Positions 63,282 to 64,000 of a stretch of DNA of 64,000 bases are shown piece by piece. The stretch is taken from NCBI RefSeq assembly GCF_016616425.1, contig NZ_CP067101.1:7080347-7144346 (forward strand). The letters run 5' to 3'. The position numbers were made by a program, and so were the translations under genes. The notes beneath the pieces are model-generated. The model saw only the letters and a list, made by a program, of their open reading frames with translations. It was not told the origin of the DNA and searched no databases. Each line of letters opens with the position of its first letter. Within the stretch, counting starts at the first letter, position 1. The stretch comes from Bradyrhizobium diazoefficiens. Its GTDB lineage: Bacteria > Pseudomonadota > Alphaproteobacteria > Rhizobiales > Xanthobacteraceae.

Positions 63282-64000
63282 TCAGAACGCTTCCGCCGGC
63301 AATTCCATGATGGTGGCGCAGCCGGCCTGGATGCGCGCGAGATTGGCCGCGGTCTCCGGCAGCATCCGCTCCATGAAGAAGCGGCCGGTGACCAGCTTGG
63401 TCGAGAGATAGGGCGTCGCCCCGCGCTCGGCAATCTTGGCATTCGTCACCTTGGCCATCTTCGCCCACATGTAGCCGAGCGCGACGAAGCCGAACAGGTG
63501 CAGGTAATCGGTTGCGGCTGCTCCCGCATTGTCCGGCTTCGCCATCGCGTTCTGCATCAGCCAGGTCGTCGCTTGCTGGAGATGGCCGAGCGAGGTCGAG
63601 AGCGGGGCGATGAACGGCTTGAGCGCCTCGTCGCCACCGTTCTCCCTGGCGAAGGCCATGACCTCGCCGAAGAAGGCCATGATGGCGCGGCCGCCGTCGC
63701 GCGGCAGCTTGCGGCCGACGAGGTCGAGCGCCTGGATGCCGTTGGCACCTTCATAGATCATCGCAATACGTGCATCGCGCACGAACTGCTCCATGCCCTG
63801 CTCGGCGATGTAGCCATGGCCGCCATAAATCTGCTGCGCCTGCACCGCGTTGGCGAAGCCGTAATCGGTGAGGAAGCCCTTCAGCACCGGCGTCATCAGG
63901 CCCATGTGGTCGTCGGCGGCCTGACGGCCCTTCGGGTCCTCAGAGCGATGCGCGACGTCGCTCTTCAGCGCGGTCCACATCACGAAGGCGCGCGCGGCCT
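63282..64000 (-). CDS. fadE: Acyl-CoA dehydrogenase, C-terminal part (partial)
   Basis: The window cuts this gene; only the C-terminal 239 codons or so are present and the frame is open to the window end. Segments of the larger FadE-type dehydrogenases are clear: LKGFLTDYGFANAVQAQQIY, GGHGYIAEQGMEQFVRDARI and AMIYEGANGIQALDLVGRKL (with the active-site-proximal Tyr-Glu-Gly). It would supply the first oxidation step, upstream of thiolase and hydratase. The start and the catalytic base region lie beyond the window. Confidence 0.93.
   Translation of the reverse strand, partial: AARAFVMWTALKSDVAHRSEDPKGRQAADDHMGLMTPVLKGFLTDYGFANAVQAQQIYGGHGYIAEQGMEQFVRDARIAMIYEGANGIQALDLVGRKLPRDGGRAIMAFFGEVMAFARENGGDEALKPFIAPLSTSLGHLQQATTWLMQNAMAKPDNAGAAATDYLHLFGFVALGYMWAKMAKVTNAKIAERGATPYLSTKLVTGRFFMERMLPETAANLARIQAGCATIMELPAEAF

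Overview
The window is GC-rich chromosomal DNA from an alphaproteobacterium, almost certainly Bradyrhizobium or a close relative in the Nitrobacteraceae. The assignment rests on gene content: an aa3 oxidase (cox) operon close to thrC and an M16 peptidase, ATP synthase F0 genes with a b' subunit, 5-aminolevulinate synthase (C4 heme pathway), an MddA-type methyltransferase, DUF6894 proteins and an Omp25/31 porin. Several families of intergenic inverted repeats also look like those of Bradyrhizobium. I found no tRNA, rRNA, CRISPR array, transposase, integrase or phage gene.

Region 1 (about 1-18.2 kb) is an accessory, partly decayed stress/metabolism region. Intact genes: a GDCCVxC protein, a PEBP protein with an in-frame 15-bp minisatellite, an orphan NuoB, an ABM-domain protein, an NDUFA9-like oxidoreductase, a transaldolase-transketolase fusion with an unknown partner, a PQQ-type beta-propeller protein, a HIT protein, a site-2 protease with CBS domains, two Crp/Fnr regulators around two DUF6894 genes, a GFA protein and MddA. 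Between them lie remnants of a CBS protein, an HtrA PDZ domain, a sulfite-oxidase-type molybdoenzyme, a family-4 uracil-DNA glycosylase and a winged-helix regulator.

Region 2 (18.3-34.6 kb) holds envelope and signalling genes: a small secreted protein, an Omp25-like porin, a methyl-accepting chemotaxis protein, an MBL-fold hydrolase, a divergent type II dehydroquinase homologue, hemA behind a near-ideal FixK/FNR box, a symporter-histidine kinase-receiver hybrid of 1172 residues, a secreted caspase-family protein with a small neighbour, a NarL-type regulator, the 3' remnant of an MFS transporter, and YjbQ.

Region 3 (34.8-51.7 kb) is core bioenergetics: atpI-atpB-atpE-atpF'-atpF behind a recognisable promoter, then on the minus strand coxB-coxA-ctaB-coxF-ctaG-coxC-DUF983-surf1, and further along thrC-M16 peptidase-GNAT. 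A NarX/NarL-like two-component pair and an NTF2-like gene sit between surf1 and thrC.

Region 4 (52-64 kb): an IalB protein, a DUF433/DUF5615 toxin-antitoxin locus with a frameshifted toxin, tldD-lepB overlapping by 4 bp, a nucleotidyltransferase, a PAN-domain protein, gshA, a MarR regulator divergent from a glutathione transferase across an 18-bp perfect palindrome, and a fatty-acid oxidation cluster (multifunctional FadB/FadJ-type protein, thiolase, and an acyl-CoA dehydrogenase cut by the window end).

No wholly new multi-gene system could be demonstrated. The best leads are the dehydroquinase homologue with three altered active-site positions, the Tal-Tkt fusion with its uncharacterised partner, the secreted caspase-like locus, the orphan NuoB/NDUFA9 pair, and the MarR/GST regulatory region.
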